NCBI RefSeq assembly: GCF_003601985.1
Contig: NZ_QZXA01000017.1
Location: 1 to 64,000 of the forward strand
Length of the DNA stretch: 64,000 nt
Reading direction: 5' to 3'
From: Mesorhizobium jarvisii
GTDB taxonomy: Bacteria > Pseudomonadota > Alphaproteobacteria > Rhizobiales > Rhizobiaceae
Shown here: positions 1 through 8,862 of the stretch, in pieces
How the letters are laid out: each line of letters opens with the position of its first letter
How positions within the stretch are numbered: the stretch's first letter is position 1
Program-made: the position numbers and the translations under genes
Notes under the pieces: generated by a model
What the model was told of the DNA's origin: nothing
The model's database searches: none
The model's input: the letters and a program-made list of their open reading frames with translations, nothing else

Positions 1-3
1 CTG

Positions 4-306
4 TCAAGCCCGCCTCGCCCCCTCCACCAGCACCTCGCGCTCGCTCAGCATCTGTGCCTCGCTGCGCACGCGCTGACGCTCGTCGATGAAGGCGGCCTGG
101 ATCGACACCGCCGTCCCCGGCAGCCCGTCGGCGCGGCAGGCCGAGCAGACGATGCGGCCCGAAAGCTCCGCCAGCGGCGTGCTGCCCGTCACCCCGAAAC
201 GCCGGAGTTCATCCGGTTTCCACCATCTGTTGCGGCCGCAATCGGCGCACTCGACCGATATCGAGGCGACATGCGCGATGACTGGTTTCCTGCCCGGCAA
301 TGCCAT
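4..306 (-). CDS. Small CxxC zinc-ribbon-like protein
   Basis: A 100-residue protein with two CxxC pairs (Cys20/Cys23 and Cys54/Cys57) about 30 residues apart, the layout of a small zinc ribbon. No membrane segment or signal peptide is visible. The ATG at 306 is preceded by a purine-rich GGAGAGG ribosome site, and the protein ends just inside the window edge, so it is complete. Zinc binding is inferred from the cysteine spacing; I do not recognise the family and the function is unknown. It is transcribed away from the next gene. Confidence 0.6.
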   Translation of the reverse strand: MALPGRKPVIAHVASISVECADCGRNRWWKPDELRRFGVTGSTPLAELSGRIVCSACRADGLPGTAVSIQAAFIDERQRVRSEAQMLSEREVLVEGARRA

Positions 307-479
307 TGCCTCTCCACCCCGTTTGTTCCTGATTTGTTCGTATAATCCTGTGTTTTGAGCCGGGAGTCGAGTCGCAGTTTTAACACTTTCCCAAAAGTTT
401 CCCTTTTATCGGTTTTTGAGTTATGCTTTCAAGAACTCGCAAATGTGAGTCGCCTGCCGCATCAGACCCGGGAGCAGTG

Positions 480-842
480 ATGGATGCCGCCGATTTCGCC
501 CGCGCCTGCGGTTACACCGGCGACAGTCCTGCTCTGCTCGAAGCCTTCGAGGTGATCCGCCGCAACGGCATCACGCACGCCCGCCAGGATCATTTCCGGC
601 GCAAGGCCGTCATCGACGAGTTGAAACAATCCGAACCACTGTTCCTGGCGGCAATCGGCCCGGCGCTGTCGGCGCAGGAGGCCATCGAGGACACCGCCCG
701 CTTCATCGCCTGCTGGCGCAACATGCCGCGCTGGCGCCAGGAACGGCGCCTGCCCGATCTCGTTCGGGCCAGGCAGCAGCGTCTCGCAGCCCGCTTCTTC
801 CGCCGCTACGGCCATCGCCTGTGGGCGCTCGAAGCGGCCTGA
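480..842 (+). CDS. Conserved hypothetical protein, Arg-rich C-terminus
   Basis: A 120-residue soluble, probably helical protein; the C-terminal third is rich in Arg and Trp (the stretch RWRQERRLPDLVRARQQRL). An in-frame ATG lies upstream at 423 but has no ribosome site, whereas the ATG at 480 follows GGGAGCAGTG, so the shorter form is preferred. No known motif is recognised. A nucleic-acid role is conceivable from the basic tail but is only a guess. Confidence 0.55.
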   Translation: MDAADFARACGYTGDSPALLEAFEVIRRNGITHARQDHFRRKAVIDELKQSEPLFLAAIGPALSAQEAIEDTARFIACWRNMPRWRQERRLPDLVRARQQRLAARFFRRYGHRLWALEAA

Positions 843-941
843 GGCCCGGCACGCTAGACCAGCCATTTGCGGGTTCCAATCGGTTCCGTTTCTTTCTAGA
901 TTGCGCGTGGGTGGCTCTTCGTTCGACGTGCATGATTTGGA

Positions 942-1523
942 ATGTTCAGGACTGCCCGCTCAAAAGTTCAAACCTGGATCACGGCCGGCGCGGGAACCAT
1001 CGCGGCGCTGTTCGTCGCCGGCCTGATGGGCGCCTTCGGCGCCCTCCCCGCCCACGCTCCGCCGCAATTGCCGCTCGACACTGCCATCGATGCCGGACGC
1101 TGGCGCGTCCAGCCGGTGCGCGCCTATGTCAGCCACGCCAAGGTTTATGGCGTGCTGATGAAGCCCGGCCAGAAGGCGCTGGTGCTGGAGGCCGACATGA
1201 CCAATCGCACCGCGCAATCCGACAAGGCCTATTTCGATGTCTTCAAGCCGGACGGGCTCGCCCTGCCCGATCCCATGCCGATGATCGCACTGACGCGGGA
1301 CGAGACGCTGACGCCGGAACTGCATCCCGGCATGACGGAGCGCATGGCCTATGTCTGGCCGCTGGCCGGCGACGCCATTGTCCCGGCCAGCCTGAGCTTC
1401 GGCGTCACCGCCGAGATCTTCAAGCCGCGCGACAACCTCTATGGCATGCCCGGCTGGTTCAATCCCTACCGGCTCGGCACCATCACCTTGCCGGTCGCCG
1501 ACGTGCCGGCAACCGGCTCATGA
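942..1523 (+). CDS. Membrane-anchored hypothetical protein (first of three)
   Basis: A 193-residue protein with one N-terminal hydrophobic segment (about residues 12-32) followed by a soluble, probably extracytoplasmic and beta-rich domain. The segment around residues 80-130, with alternating hydrophobic strands and 'MTNRT', resembles DUF4352-like Ig folds, but that is an impression and not a family assignment. Its stop overlaps the start of the next gene by ATGA, so the two are translationally coupled. Function unknown. Confidence 0.7.
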   Translation: MFRTARSKVQTWITAGAGTIAALFVAGLMGAFGALPAHAPPQLPLDTAIDAGRWRVQPVRAYVSHAKVYGVLMKPGQKALVLEADMTNRTAQSDKAYFDVFKPDGLALPDPMPMIALTRDETLTPELHPGMTERMAYVWPLAGDAIVPASLSFGVTAEIFKPRDNLYGMPGWFNPYRLGTITLPVADVPATGS

Positions 1524-2116
1524 GAATCCGCATCCTCGGCAATCTCGTCATCCTCGGCGCGACCGTGGTGCTGAGCTATGGCATGCAGGTGTCAAAGCCG
1601 CATTATGCCGACCTCACCGCGCCGATCCCGGCCGATGGCGCCATGCACGACACCATCCGCGCGCGCAGCTTCGATGTCCGGCTCGACAAGGTGGTCTTTG
1701 CCCGCGCGCTGAAAACCAACCAGTTCGGCCGGCAAAAGCTTTTGACCACCAGCGGCCTGTGGGCGGTGGTGACGACCAGCCTCACCGCCACCGCTGCCTC
1801 CACCACGGTTGCCGACGGCACCTGGCAAGGCCCGACCGGGCTGCGCTATCACCAGACGGAGCGGCTCGGCTACCGCCAGGACATGCCGCCGCATGGCGTC
1901 GATCCGGGCCTGGAGAAGCGCGGCCTGTTGGTGTTCGAAATACCGCCCGACCAGATCCGCGGCGCCAGCCTGCTGATAGCAGCGCGCCAGTTCGGCCCGC
2001 TCGACGCGCAAGCGCGCATCAGCCTCGATGGGTTGCCGACAAGCGCCGATGGCCAGCCGGCGGATGTGCTGCCGGAATACGACCTCGATGCGCCGCCACC
2101 TCAAGGCAAGTCATGA
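1520..2116 (+). CDS. Membrane-anchored hypothetical protein (second of three)
   Basis: A 198-residue protein beginning MRIRILGNLVILGATVVLSY, a single N-terminal membrane anchor or uncleaved signal, followed by a soluble domain of about 170 residues. The ATG at 1520 overlaps the upstream stop (ATGA), which decides the start against a much longer reading frame that begins at 821. It also overlaps the next gene by ATGA. Size and topology match its two neighbours, suggesting a complex or an old gene triplication; no function is recognised. Confidence 0.7.
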   Translation: MRIRILGNLVILGATVVLSYGMQVSKPHYADLTAPIPADGAMHDTIRARSFDVRLDKVVFARALKTNQFGRQKLLTTSGLWAVVTTSLTATAASTTVADGTWQGPTGLRYHQTERLGYRQDMPPHGVDPGLEKRGLLVFEIPPDQIRGASLLIAARQFGPLDAQARISLDGLPTSADGQPADVLPEYDLDAPPPQGKS

Positions 2117-2694
2117 GCGCCGTTTCTACCGCCCCTGGACCGATCGCCAGCGAAGACCGGCAGGCCGAGCAAAAATGGCGGCGGCGCAGCCTTGTGGCGC
2201 TTGCCATCCTGCTGCCGCTGACGCTGGCCGAGACCAGCTATGACAGCCTGCGCGAATGGCTGCATGGCGAGGACCTCATCGCCAGGGATGTCGATTTCGG
2301 CCAGTCCGTGCCGTTCGGCGGCAGTGACTGGAAACTGGCCGATCTGCGCGGCGGCAAGGCCGGCCGCCTGCCCGACCATGCCTTCGCCGTCATCGCCACG
2401 TTCTCGGTCAAGATAGGTGACCCCGACCTGCAAAAGCAGTGGCTGGGCTGCAAGCTGATGCTGACCGACGCCGCTGGGCGCCGCTGGCTGCCGGATGTCA
2501 TCGCCGGCGTCAGCCTGCCGGCGGGTGTGATGAACTGCACCTCGGCGATCTTCTCCGGCGTCAAAAAGGGCGACACCGTCACCATCGGTGACATCTTCAT
2601 CGTGCCGGAAGACGCGGTGAAAACCATCCGCCCGGCAGTCGGGCTGAGCAGCGAGCGGCCCTGGTTCTTGCGCTTTCAAAGGCCGCCGAAGTAG
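2113..2694 (+). CDS. Membrane-anchored hypothetical protein (third of three)
   Basis: A 193-residue protein with a short cytoplasmic N-terminus, one membrane segment (about residues 26-42) and a soluble domain ending near LRFQRPPK. The segment FAVIATFSVKIGDPDLQKQW and the following LMLTDAAGRRWLP look like paired beta strands of an Ig-like domain. Start ATG at 2113 overlaps the previous stop. It closes a three-gene overlapped unit and is followed by an intergenic palindrome and a convergent membrane protein. Function unknown. Confidence 0.7.
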   Translation: MSAVSTAPGPIASEDRQAEQKWRRRSLVALAILLPLTLAETSYDSLREWLHGEDLIARDVDFGQSVPFGGSDWKLADLRGGKAGRLPDHAFAVIATFSVKIGDPDLQKQWLGCKLMLTDAAGRRWLPDVIAGVSLPAGVMNCTSAIFSGVKKGDTVTIGDIFIVPEDAVKTIRPAVGLSSERPWFLRFQRPPK

Positions 2695-2696
2695 CC

Positions 2697-2892
2697 ACTT
2701 TCTCCCCGTCACAATACGGGGAGAAATGCCCGGCAGGGCCATGAGGGGCAGCGCCAACGCTCCGGTAAGTGGCTGATTTGCCTAACGTCACGGCCAGCGC
2801 CGGCCCTGCGAAATCAAGCTCAATTCTTTCGCGACAGCGCCGCCCCTCATCGGCCTGCCGGCACCTTCTCCCCGTAAACGGGGAGAAGGTAG
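2697..2892. repeat. Intergenic palindromic repeat (CTCCCCGT...ACGGGGAG type)
   Basis: Two hairpins fill the gap between convergent genes: one at about 2701-2726 around CTCCCCGTCACAATACGGGG and one at about 2866-2889 around CTCCCCGTAAACGGGGAG. They flank the arms GAGGGGCAGCGCCAACGCT and CGCCGCCCCTCAT. Related copies occur at 4934-5076 and 60484-60601, so this is a dispersed family of the type abundant in rhizobial intergenic DNA. It may also serve as a bidirectional terminator. Confidence 0.7.
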
Positions 2893-2893
2893 C

Positions 2894-4159
2894 TCATCTA
2901 CCCTTCGACAGCGAAAACGCCGTCTCCAGCACGGCGGCGAGAAAACATATCCTGATCGGTTCGATCAAAATGCCGGTGGAGGAATCCTGGAACGGGCTGC
3001 CGAACAGCAGCGTCACGCCGTGCGAGAATATCTGCCAGACATCGAGCTCGTGCGGGCCGATCAGCCGTGTCGCGCCGAGCCACAGCCAGGCGGCGCCCCA
3101 GTCGATGAGGCGATAGCCGATGATCAGCGTGCACAGAAGGAGAAGGCTGGAACTCACCGTCAGCCGCACGCCATTGGCGATCGGCAGGTAGCGCGAGCGG
3201 TAGCCGGCGATGAAATGCTCGACGAAGTCGCGCAGGAATTTCGGCAGGCCGGCATAGCGCTTGCCGAAGCGCTCCACCCGGTTGTGCACGCGCATCAGCG
3301 CGGCATCGTCGCGCACGTCATAGCCATAGATCAGCGCCGCCATGACCAGCCAGATCAGCGGCAGGAGCATGTAGAAGAACAGGTTGATGGCGACCGTCGA
3401 CGGCGCGATCGAGGTGATCTCGACCGGCACCATCGGGGCCGCCGTCGCCACCGGCACCGGGCTCGCCAGCCCATCGGCCGACGCCTGCACCACCGACCAG
3501 AAGGACCGGCTCATCAGCCATTGCAGCGCCGTATCCTTCCAGCGGCTGATCACATACAGACCGACGAAGATCCAGTTGGTCTCGCAGATCACCACGACGA
3601 TCTGCCAGAACGAGGCGGTCTTGGTTTTCGTCTGCATGAACTTGGCCAGCCGGCGGATCAGCCAGGACACCGCCACCGAGATCAGCAGCCAGCGCGAATC
3701 CAGCACGTCGAGCACATTTCCGGCCTGGCCGAAATCGGCCTGGTCGAGCGTGGCGCGCGAATATTGCCGCACGATATCGCCGAGGAACCCCCAGGCCGCG
3801 TAATAGGCGAAGAAAGGCAACAGCGCGATGGTGATCATGCGCACCAGCCGCGAGCCGCGCCGGTCGCCAGTGACCTGCTCCTCCGCGGCCTTGTTGGCGC
3901 CGCGCTGCGCGGCCAAGAGATGCGGCAGGCCGGGGCGCAGCACATGGAACATCGCCACCGTCACCACCAGTTGCGCCAGCGCCACCAGTGTCAGCATGGC
4001 AAGCCCGGCGAAATGATTGGCGAGCGCCACTTTCGCCGCCAGCTGCAGCAGGAGATCGCCGGCCAGCACCCCGGCCAGCACCAGCGCGACAAGCTGCGGC
4101 CAGAAGCGTTGCAGCAGCGAAAAACTCAAGCTGATCGGCCTGATGATATCGGCAAACAT
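2894..4159 (-). CDS. Polytopic inner-membrane protein of unknown function
   Basis: A 421-residue protein with about six to eight hydrophobic segments: two near the N-terminus, pairs around residues 108-200 and a C-terminal group after residue 270. A basic cytoplasmic-looking loop of about 50 residues (RVHNRVERFGKRYAG) lies between them. The ATG at 4159 is preferred because residues encoded upstream to 4243 are polar and Pro/Arg-rich. It is convergent with the three membrane-anchored proteins. No family is recognised. Confidence 0.65.
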   Translation of the reverse strand: MFADIIRPISLSFSLLQRFWPQLVALVLAGVLAGDLLLQLAAKVALANHFAGLAMLTLVALAQLVVTVAMFHVLRPGLPHLLAAQRGANKAAEEQVTGDRRGSRLVRMITIALLPFFAYYAAWGFLGDIVRQYSRATLDQADFGQAGNVLDVLDSRWLLISVAVSWLIRRLAKFMQTKTKTASFWQIVVVICETNWIFVGLYVISRWKDTALQWLMSRSFWSVVQASADGLASPVPVATAAPMVPVEITSIAPSTVAINLFFYMLLPLIWLVMAALIYGYDVRDDAALMRVHNRVERFGKRYAGLPKFLRDFVEHFIAGYRSRYLPIANGVRLTVSSSLLLLCTLIIGYRLIDWGAAWLWLGATRLIGPHELDVWQIFSHGVTLLFGSPFQDSSTGILIEPIRICFLAAVLETAFSLSKGR

Positions 4160-4344
4160 GAGGTCTCTCACGATGCCACCCGCCCCAGGCCTTTCTAGCA
4201 AAGGGCGATCGTTTTGCAACCGGGCCGGGAAATGGCCGCGCATCTCCTTGGTTCAATGCCGGGATGCCGTGGGTACCGTGGCGGCCCTGATTCCGTCGAA
4301 TTGATACGTTGATTGGTCGGCTCGAAACCCAGGGAAGGACCGCC

Positions 4345-4923
4345 ATGAAACCCCTCGTTCTCGCCGCCCTGTGGGTGATGGCGCTTGCTCTGTCCGCCCA
4401 TGCCGCCGGCAACAGCACATCAGGGCTTGCCGACGCCACGGTGCTGATCGTGCGCCATGGCGAAAAGCCCGACAGCGGACCCGCTCTGTCGCCCGAGGGC
4501 GAAGCCCGCGCGCAGGCCTATGTCGCCTATTTCCAGCCCTTCCTGCTCGACGGTGTCGCCTTCCGGCCCGATATGCTGGTGGCCAGCGCCGATTCGAAGA
4601 ACAGCGCGCGCGAGCGGCTGACGCTCACCCCGCTCAGCCGGGCGCTGAAACTGCCCATCGACCAGCGCTTCGCCGACAAGGACGTCAAAGTCCTCGTCGC
4701 CGCACTCTCCAGTGAAACCCACGGCAAGTCGATCCTGATCGCCTGGCATCACGGCCAGCTCGGAAAACTCATCAAGGCCTTTGGCGCCGACCCGCAGGCG
4801 CTGCTGCCGAACGGCAAATGGCCCGGCGATGTCTTCAACTGGGTGGTGGTGCTGCGCTTCGATCAGGCCGGGCATCTGGTGCCGGGCTCGGCGCGGGTGA
4901 TCGAGGAGCAGTTGCCGGGGTGA
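4345..4923 (+). CDS. Secreted histidine phosphatase family protein
   Basis: A 192-residue histidine (phosphoglycerate mutase-like) phosphatase. It has a signal peptide of about 22 residues (MKPLVLAALWVMALALSAHA), then the catalytic LIVRHGEKP motif with Arg37-His38-Gly39, where His38 would be phosphorylated, and a second histidine motif IAWHHGQLG. The protein is short, like the SixA/PhoE-type branch. Ribosome site GGGAAGGAC precedes the ATG at 4345, which removes the upstream in-frame start at 4309. Periplasmic location is inferred; the substrate is unknown. Confidence 0.8.
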   Translation: MKPLVLAALWVMALALSAHAAGNSTSGLADATVLIVRHGEKPDSGPALSPEGEARAQAYVAYFQPFLLDGVAFRPDMLVASADSKNSARERLTLTPLSRALKLPIDQRFADKDVKVLVAALSSETHGKSILIAWHHGQLGKLIKAFGADPQALLPNGKWPGDVFNWVVVLRFDQAGHLVPGSARVIEEQLPG

Positions 4924-4933
4924 TGCGCCATCT

Positions 4934-5076
4934 TCCCTTCTCCCCCTATGGGAGAAGGTGGATCGGCGCGTCAGCGCCGAGCCGGACGAGGGGTGCTCCA
5001 GCTTGGCGCCACGCTTGTTCTGCGGCGGGTATATCGGCGCAAAATCATCAACGCCTCGTTCCGTCGAACACCCTCA
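4934..5076. repeat. Intergenic palindromic repeat
   Basis: Contains TTCTCCCCCTATGGGAGAAG, a near-perfect hairpin, then a second dyad GGCGCGTCAGCGCC and GACGAGGGGTG. It belongs to the same dispersed family as the element at 2697-2892 and lies between convergent genes, where it may end transcription. Confidence 0.6.
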
Positions 5077-6090
5077 TCTCCGCACCCGCGACTTCAGCCA
5101 CCGGTCAAACGCCACCGCCAGGATCAGGATCAGCCCGATCACGATGCTTTGCGTGTAGGACGAGACATTGTTGAACTGCAGCCCGTTCTGCAGCACGCCG
5201 ATCAGCGCCGCACCCACCACCGTGCCGCCGACCGAGCCGATGCCGCCGAACAGCGAGGTGCCGCCGATGACGACGGCAGAAATCACCGTCAGCTCATAGC
5301 CGATGCCGGCCACCGCTTCCGATGAGTTGAGCCGCGCCGACAGCACGAAGGCGGCGAGCCCGGCGAAGAAGCCGACGATGACATAGACCGAGACCAGGAT
5401 GCGGTCGACGCGCAGGCCAGACAATCGGGCCGCCTCGGCATTGCCGCCGACGGCATAGACGGCGCGGCCATAGCGCGTGTAGCGCAGCACGATGTGGCAC
5501 AGGATCGCGGCGATGGCGAAGATGATGGCCGGCACCGGCACCGGGCCGATCAACCCCGTGCCGAACCAGCGCATAGAGGCGTCGAAGCCCGAGATCGGGC
5601 CGCCATTGGAGATGGTCAGCGTCAGCCCGCGAAACACCGTCAACCCGCCCAGCGTGACGACGAAGGGCGGCACTTTCAGTCGGGTGATGGCAAGCCCCTG
5701 CACGCCGCCGGCGGCGGCGCCGACGATGACGGCCGCCAGCAGCGCCGCGAACCAGCCATAGCCCTGCGTGCCTGAGGTCGACAGCGACAGCGTGTTGGCC
5801 GCACCGCCCTTGGCGACGACGGCGGCGACCATGCCGCAGAAGGCCAGCAGCGAGCCGACCGACAGGTCAATGCCGGCGGTGAGGATGACGAAGGTCATGC
5901 CGAGCGCGATCAGCCCGGTGATCGAGATCTGGCGCGTGATGTTGAACAGATTGATCGGGTCGATGAAGCTCGGCTTCAGCACGGTGAAGACGACGACCAG
6001 CGCCGCCAGGAACAGCAGCGGCCCGAAACTCATCAACAGCCGCGCGATCGTCGCGCCGCCGCGCTGGCCCTGCTCTTCAGCGATGCTCAT
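5074..6090 (-). CDS. Sugar ABC transporter permease, RbsC family
   Basis: A 338-residue integral membrane permease of the BPD_transp_2/RbsC family. The family signature LTAGIDLSVGSLLAFCGMVA lies at about residues 64-85 and around eight to ten membrane segments are visible. It would form the homodimeric channel for the ATPase encoded immediately upstream; the ATG at 6090 overlaps that gene's end by 4 bases. The set (binding protein, fused double ATPase, permease) is the ribose-type CUT2 sugar system. The actual sugar cannot be told from sequence. Confidence 0.9.
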   Translation of the reverse strand: MSIAEEQGQRGGATIARLLMSFGPLLFLAALVVVFTVLKPSFIDPINLFNITRQISITGLIALGMTFVILTAGIDLSVGSLLAFCGMVAAVVAKGGAANTLSLSTSGTQGYGWFAALLAAVIVGAAAGGVQGLAITRLKVPPFVVTLGGLTVFRGLTLTISNGGPISGFDASMRWFGTGLIGPVPVPAIIFAIAAILCHIVLRYTRYGRAVYAVGGNAEAARLSGLRVDRILVSVYVIVGFFAGLAAFVLSARLNSSEAVAGIGYELTVISAVVIGGTSLFGGIGSVGGTVVGAALIGVLQNGLQFNNVSSYTQSIVIGLILILAVAFDRWLKSRVRR

Positions 6091-7682
6091 CGTGCCTGAT
6101 CCTCCGCATCCTGCCCAAGCGCGTCTTGCCCAAGAGCATCCTGCTTGTCGAGCGCCATCAGTTCCATCAGTTTTTCCTCGTTTGCCTCGACGGCCGGCAT
6201 CTCACCGGTGATGCGGCCCCTGCGCATGGTGACGATGCGGTCCGACACCGCCAGCACTTCGGGCAGCTCGGACGAGATCATCATCACCGCGATGCCGCGC
6301 GCTGCCAATTGCACCAGGATCTGATGCACCTCCGCCTTGGCGCCGACATCGACGCCGCGCGTCGGCTCGTCGACGATCAGCACTTTCGGATCGCGCGCCA
6401 GCCAGCGCGCCAGGATCACCTTTTGCTGGTTGCCGCCCGACAGGCCCTCGATCGCCTGCTCGGCCGAGGCCATGCGGATCGACAGCATCTTCCTGAAACC
6501 CGACAGCGCGTCGCGCTCGCGCCGCTCGGCCATGAAGCCGAAACCGTTGCTGAACGTGCCGAGCGACGCGACCGAGAAATTCGGCAGGATGCCAAGCGCG
6601 GCAAAGATCGCCTGGTGCTTGCGGTCCTCCGGCACCAGGCCGATGCCGAGCGCGATGGCATCCGCCGGTGAGGCCGGCGCGATCTGTTTGCCGTCGAGCG
6701 TGATGGTTCCGGCGGCGATGCGGTCGGCGCCAAAAATGGCGCGTGCCAGCTCCGTGCGGCCCGAGCCGACAAGCCCGGCGACGCCGAGGATTTCGCCGGC
6801 CTTGAGATCGATGTCGACGCCGTCGAGCACGATGGCATGCGGCGCCTCGGGGTCGCGCACGGTGCGCAGACCACGCACCGACAGCACGACATCGCCGGCC
6901 ACCGCGCGCTGCGACGGCCTTGCATAGAGTTCGGAGGCCGCGCGGCCGACCATCTTCTCGATGATCCGCGGCAACTGGATCGGCCGCCCCTTGTCGCGGT
7001 CGAGATGTCCGGCCAGCCGCCCGTCGCGCAGCACCGTCATGCGGTCGCAGATGGCGGAGGCCTCCTCCAGCCGGTGGGTGACGAACATGATGGCGACCTT
7101 GTCCTGGCGCAACCGGCCCATGATCGACAACAGCCGCTGCACCTCGGTCTCGGTCAGCGCCGAGGTCGGCTCGTCCATGATGATCAGCCGGCTTTTGAGC
7201 GACAGCGCCCGGGCGATCTCGACCAGCTGCTGCTCTGCCACCGACAGCGCCGAGACCGGCGTCATCGGATCGATGGAAAGGCCGACACGGGCGATGATGT
7301 CGCGCGAGTCGCGCTCCATGCGCTTCCAGCTCACCAGGCCGAACGGCCCGACCGGCGCGCGGCCGATAAAAATGTTCTCCGCCACCGTCAGCGTCGGGAT
7401 CAGGCTGAGCTCCTGGTAGATGGTGACGATGCCGAGCCGCTTGGCATCCTGCGGGCTGGAGGGCGCGTAATCGGCGCCGTCGAAAATGATGCGCCCGCTG
7501 GACGGCGGCATGACGCCCGACAGGATTTTGAGCAGCGTCGATTTTCCCGCGCCGTTTTCGCCGAGCAGGCCGAGGATCTCGCCGGGGTGGATGTCGAGCG
7601 AGACGTCGCTCAGCGCGGTGACACCGGCGAAATGCTTGGTGACGCCCTCGACGGCAAGCAGGACAGGTGCGGCTTCAGCCAA
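6087..7682 (-). CDS. Sugar ABC transporter ATPase, RbsA/CUT2 family
   Basis: A 531-residue protein with two fused nucleotide-binding domains. The first has Walker A GENGAGKST, signature LSVAEQQLVEIARAL and Walker B LIIMDEPTSAL. The second has a degenerate Walker A (GLVGSGRTEL), signature LSGGNQQKVILARWL and Walker B VLIVDEPTRGVD. This intact/degenerate arrangement is usual for RbsA/MglA. The start is TTG at 7682, six bases after GAGGAAG. The last 20 residues contain a short tandem DALGQ DALGQ repeat, an odd low-complexity tail. Confidence 0.92.
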   Translation of the reverse strand: MAEAAPVLLAVEGVTKHFAGVTALSDVSLDIHPGEILGLLGENGAGKSTLLKILSGVMPPSSGRIIFDGADYAPSSPQDAKRLGIVTIYQELSLIPTLTVAENIFIGRAPVGPFGLVSWKRMERDSRDIIARVGLSIDPMTPVSALSVAEQQLVEIARALSLKSRLIIMDEPTSALTETEVQRLLSIMGRLRQDKVAIMFVTHRLEEASAICDRMTVLRDGRLAGHLDRDKGRPIQLPRIIEKMVGRAASELYARPSQRAVAGDVVLSVRGLRTVRDPEAPHAIVLDGVDIDLKAGEILGVAGLVGSGRTELARAIFGADRIAAGTITLDGKQIAPASPADAIALGIGLVPEDRKHQAIFAALGILPNFSVASLGTFSNGFGFMAERRERDALSGFRKMLSIRMASAEQAIEGLSGGNQQKVILARWLARDPKVLIVDEPTRGVDVGAKAEVHQILVQLAARGIAVMMISSELPEVLAVSDRIVTMRRGRITGEMPAVEANEEKLMELMALDKQDALGQDALGQDAEDQAR

Positions 7683-7729
7683 TGATTGCTTCCTCGATGC
7701 GGTTCATGCTGGTCCCGTCAGCGCGTGAA

Positions 7730-7887
7730 CACCCCCCTCTGTCCTGCCGGACATCTCCCCCGCAAGGGGGGAGATTGGCTGTCCATTCGGCTTTCGCTAA
7801 TCTCCAACGTCGCAAGGAAAGTGCCGTCATCGACACTGCCGATCTCCCCCCTTGCGGGGGAGATGCCCGGCAGGGCAGAGGGGGGTG
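7730..7887. repeat. 49-bp inverted repeat between binding-protein and ATPase genes
   Basis: Arms at 7730-7778 and 7839-7887 are reverse complements with about three mismatches over 49 bases, separated by a 60-base loop. Each arm also contains an inner hairpin (CTCCCCCGCAAGGGGGGAG). Inside the ABC operon transcript this would fold into a very stable structure, able to protect the upstream binding-protein message or reduce expression of the ATPase and permease. It is a rhizobial-type palindromic element. Confidence 0.75.
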
Positions 7888-7914
7888 CTGTCCCGCCGGC
7901 CTCATCCAATCAGC

Positions 7915-8862
7915 CTACTTCGTCTCGCTCAACCTCTCGGCCTTGTCGAGATTGTCCTTGCCGATGACGATCGGCGTCAACAGCACCAGCTTCTCCTTCG
8001 GCTCGGTCTTGTTCTTGGCGTAGGCGACAGCGATCTGCACGGCGGTGCGCGATTGCTGGCCGGGGAACTGTTCGACCGTGCCGGCGAGCTTGCCGTCGCG
8101 CACGGCAACCAGCGCTTCCGGCAGCGCGTCGAAGCCGTAGATCTTGACGTCGGTGAAGTTGCGCGCCGCGCAAGCCTCGAGCGCGCCGAGCGCCATGTCG
8201 TCATTGGCGCAGATGATGGCGTCCGGCTTGCCATTGGCGGCGAGCCCGGCTTCCGTCACCGACAACGCCTCGGCGCGGGCGAAGTTTGCGGTCTGCTCGA
8301 AGATGATCTGGTACTTGTCCTTCAGGGGATCGAGCACATTGTGCACGCCCTTGTTGCGGTCGATCGCCGGGCCGGCGCCGGGCTGGCCCTGCAGATGGAA
8401 CAGCTTGGCGCCGTTGGGGAACGCCGCCACCATGGCTTGCGCCTCCGCCTCGCCACCCTTGACATTGTCGGCGCCGACATGGGCGAGGATGCCCTGGACA
8501 CCGTCGACGCGGCGGTCGATCGTCACCACGGGAACACCGGCCTTGACCGCTTCCTCGATCGCCGGCGCCAGCGCGTTGACGTCGAGCGGCGAAATCACGA
8601 TGGCGTTGACCTTCTGCACCAGCGCCGCTTCGATGTCGGCGGTCTGCTTGGTGGCTGAATTCTGGCCGTCGCTTTCGGTCAGGTTAACGCCTTGCGCCTG
8701 CGCTTCGGCCTTGATCTCGTTGAGCATGTGCACGAAGAACGGAAAGCCGAGATTGGGCACCGAGCCCAGTATGGTCAGCTTGTCCTCGGCGAACGCCGAA
8801 GGTGCTGCAAGCATCATGGCGCCGGCGGCCACGGACGTCATCAGGAATTCACGTCTGTTCAT
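7915..8862 (-). CDS. Sugar ABC transporter substrate-binding protein, RbsB type
   Basis: A 315-residue periplasmic binding protein of the Peripla_BP_4 (ribose/galactose) fold. The N-terminus NRREFLMTSVAAGAMMLAAP is an export signal with a twin-arginine-like RRE-FL motif. Inside, VNAIVISPLDVNALAPAIE and VPVVTIDRRVDG are typical of the two lobes of this fold. Start ATG 8862 follows GGAGGAGATC; the ATG at 8880 is too close to it. First gene of the minus-strand operon, so it probably carries the promoter and sets ligand specificity; the sugar is unknown. Confidence 0.9.
   Translation of the reverse strand: MNRREFLMTSVAAGAMMLAAPSAFAEDKLTILGSVPNLGFPFFVHMLNEIKAEAQAQGVNLTESDGQNSATKQTADIEAALVQKVNAIVISPLDVNALAPAIEEAVKAGVPVVTIDRRVDGVQGILAHVGADNVKGGEAEAQAMVAAFPNGAKLFHLQGQPGAGPAIDRNKGVHNVLDPLKDKYQIIFEQTANFARAEALSVTEAGLAANGKPDAIICANDDMALGALEACAARNFTDVKIYGFDALPEALVAVRDGKLAGTVEQFPGQQSRTAVQIAVAYAKNKTEPKEKLVLLTPIVIGKDNLDKAERLSETK

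Noticed and set aside
821..2116. A 431-residue open frame as one long gene
   Set aside because: Its first part overlaps the first membrane-anchored protein gene and is Arg/Pro/Ala-rich; the protein-like part begins only at the ATG at 1520.
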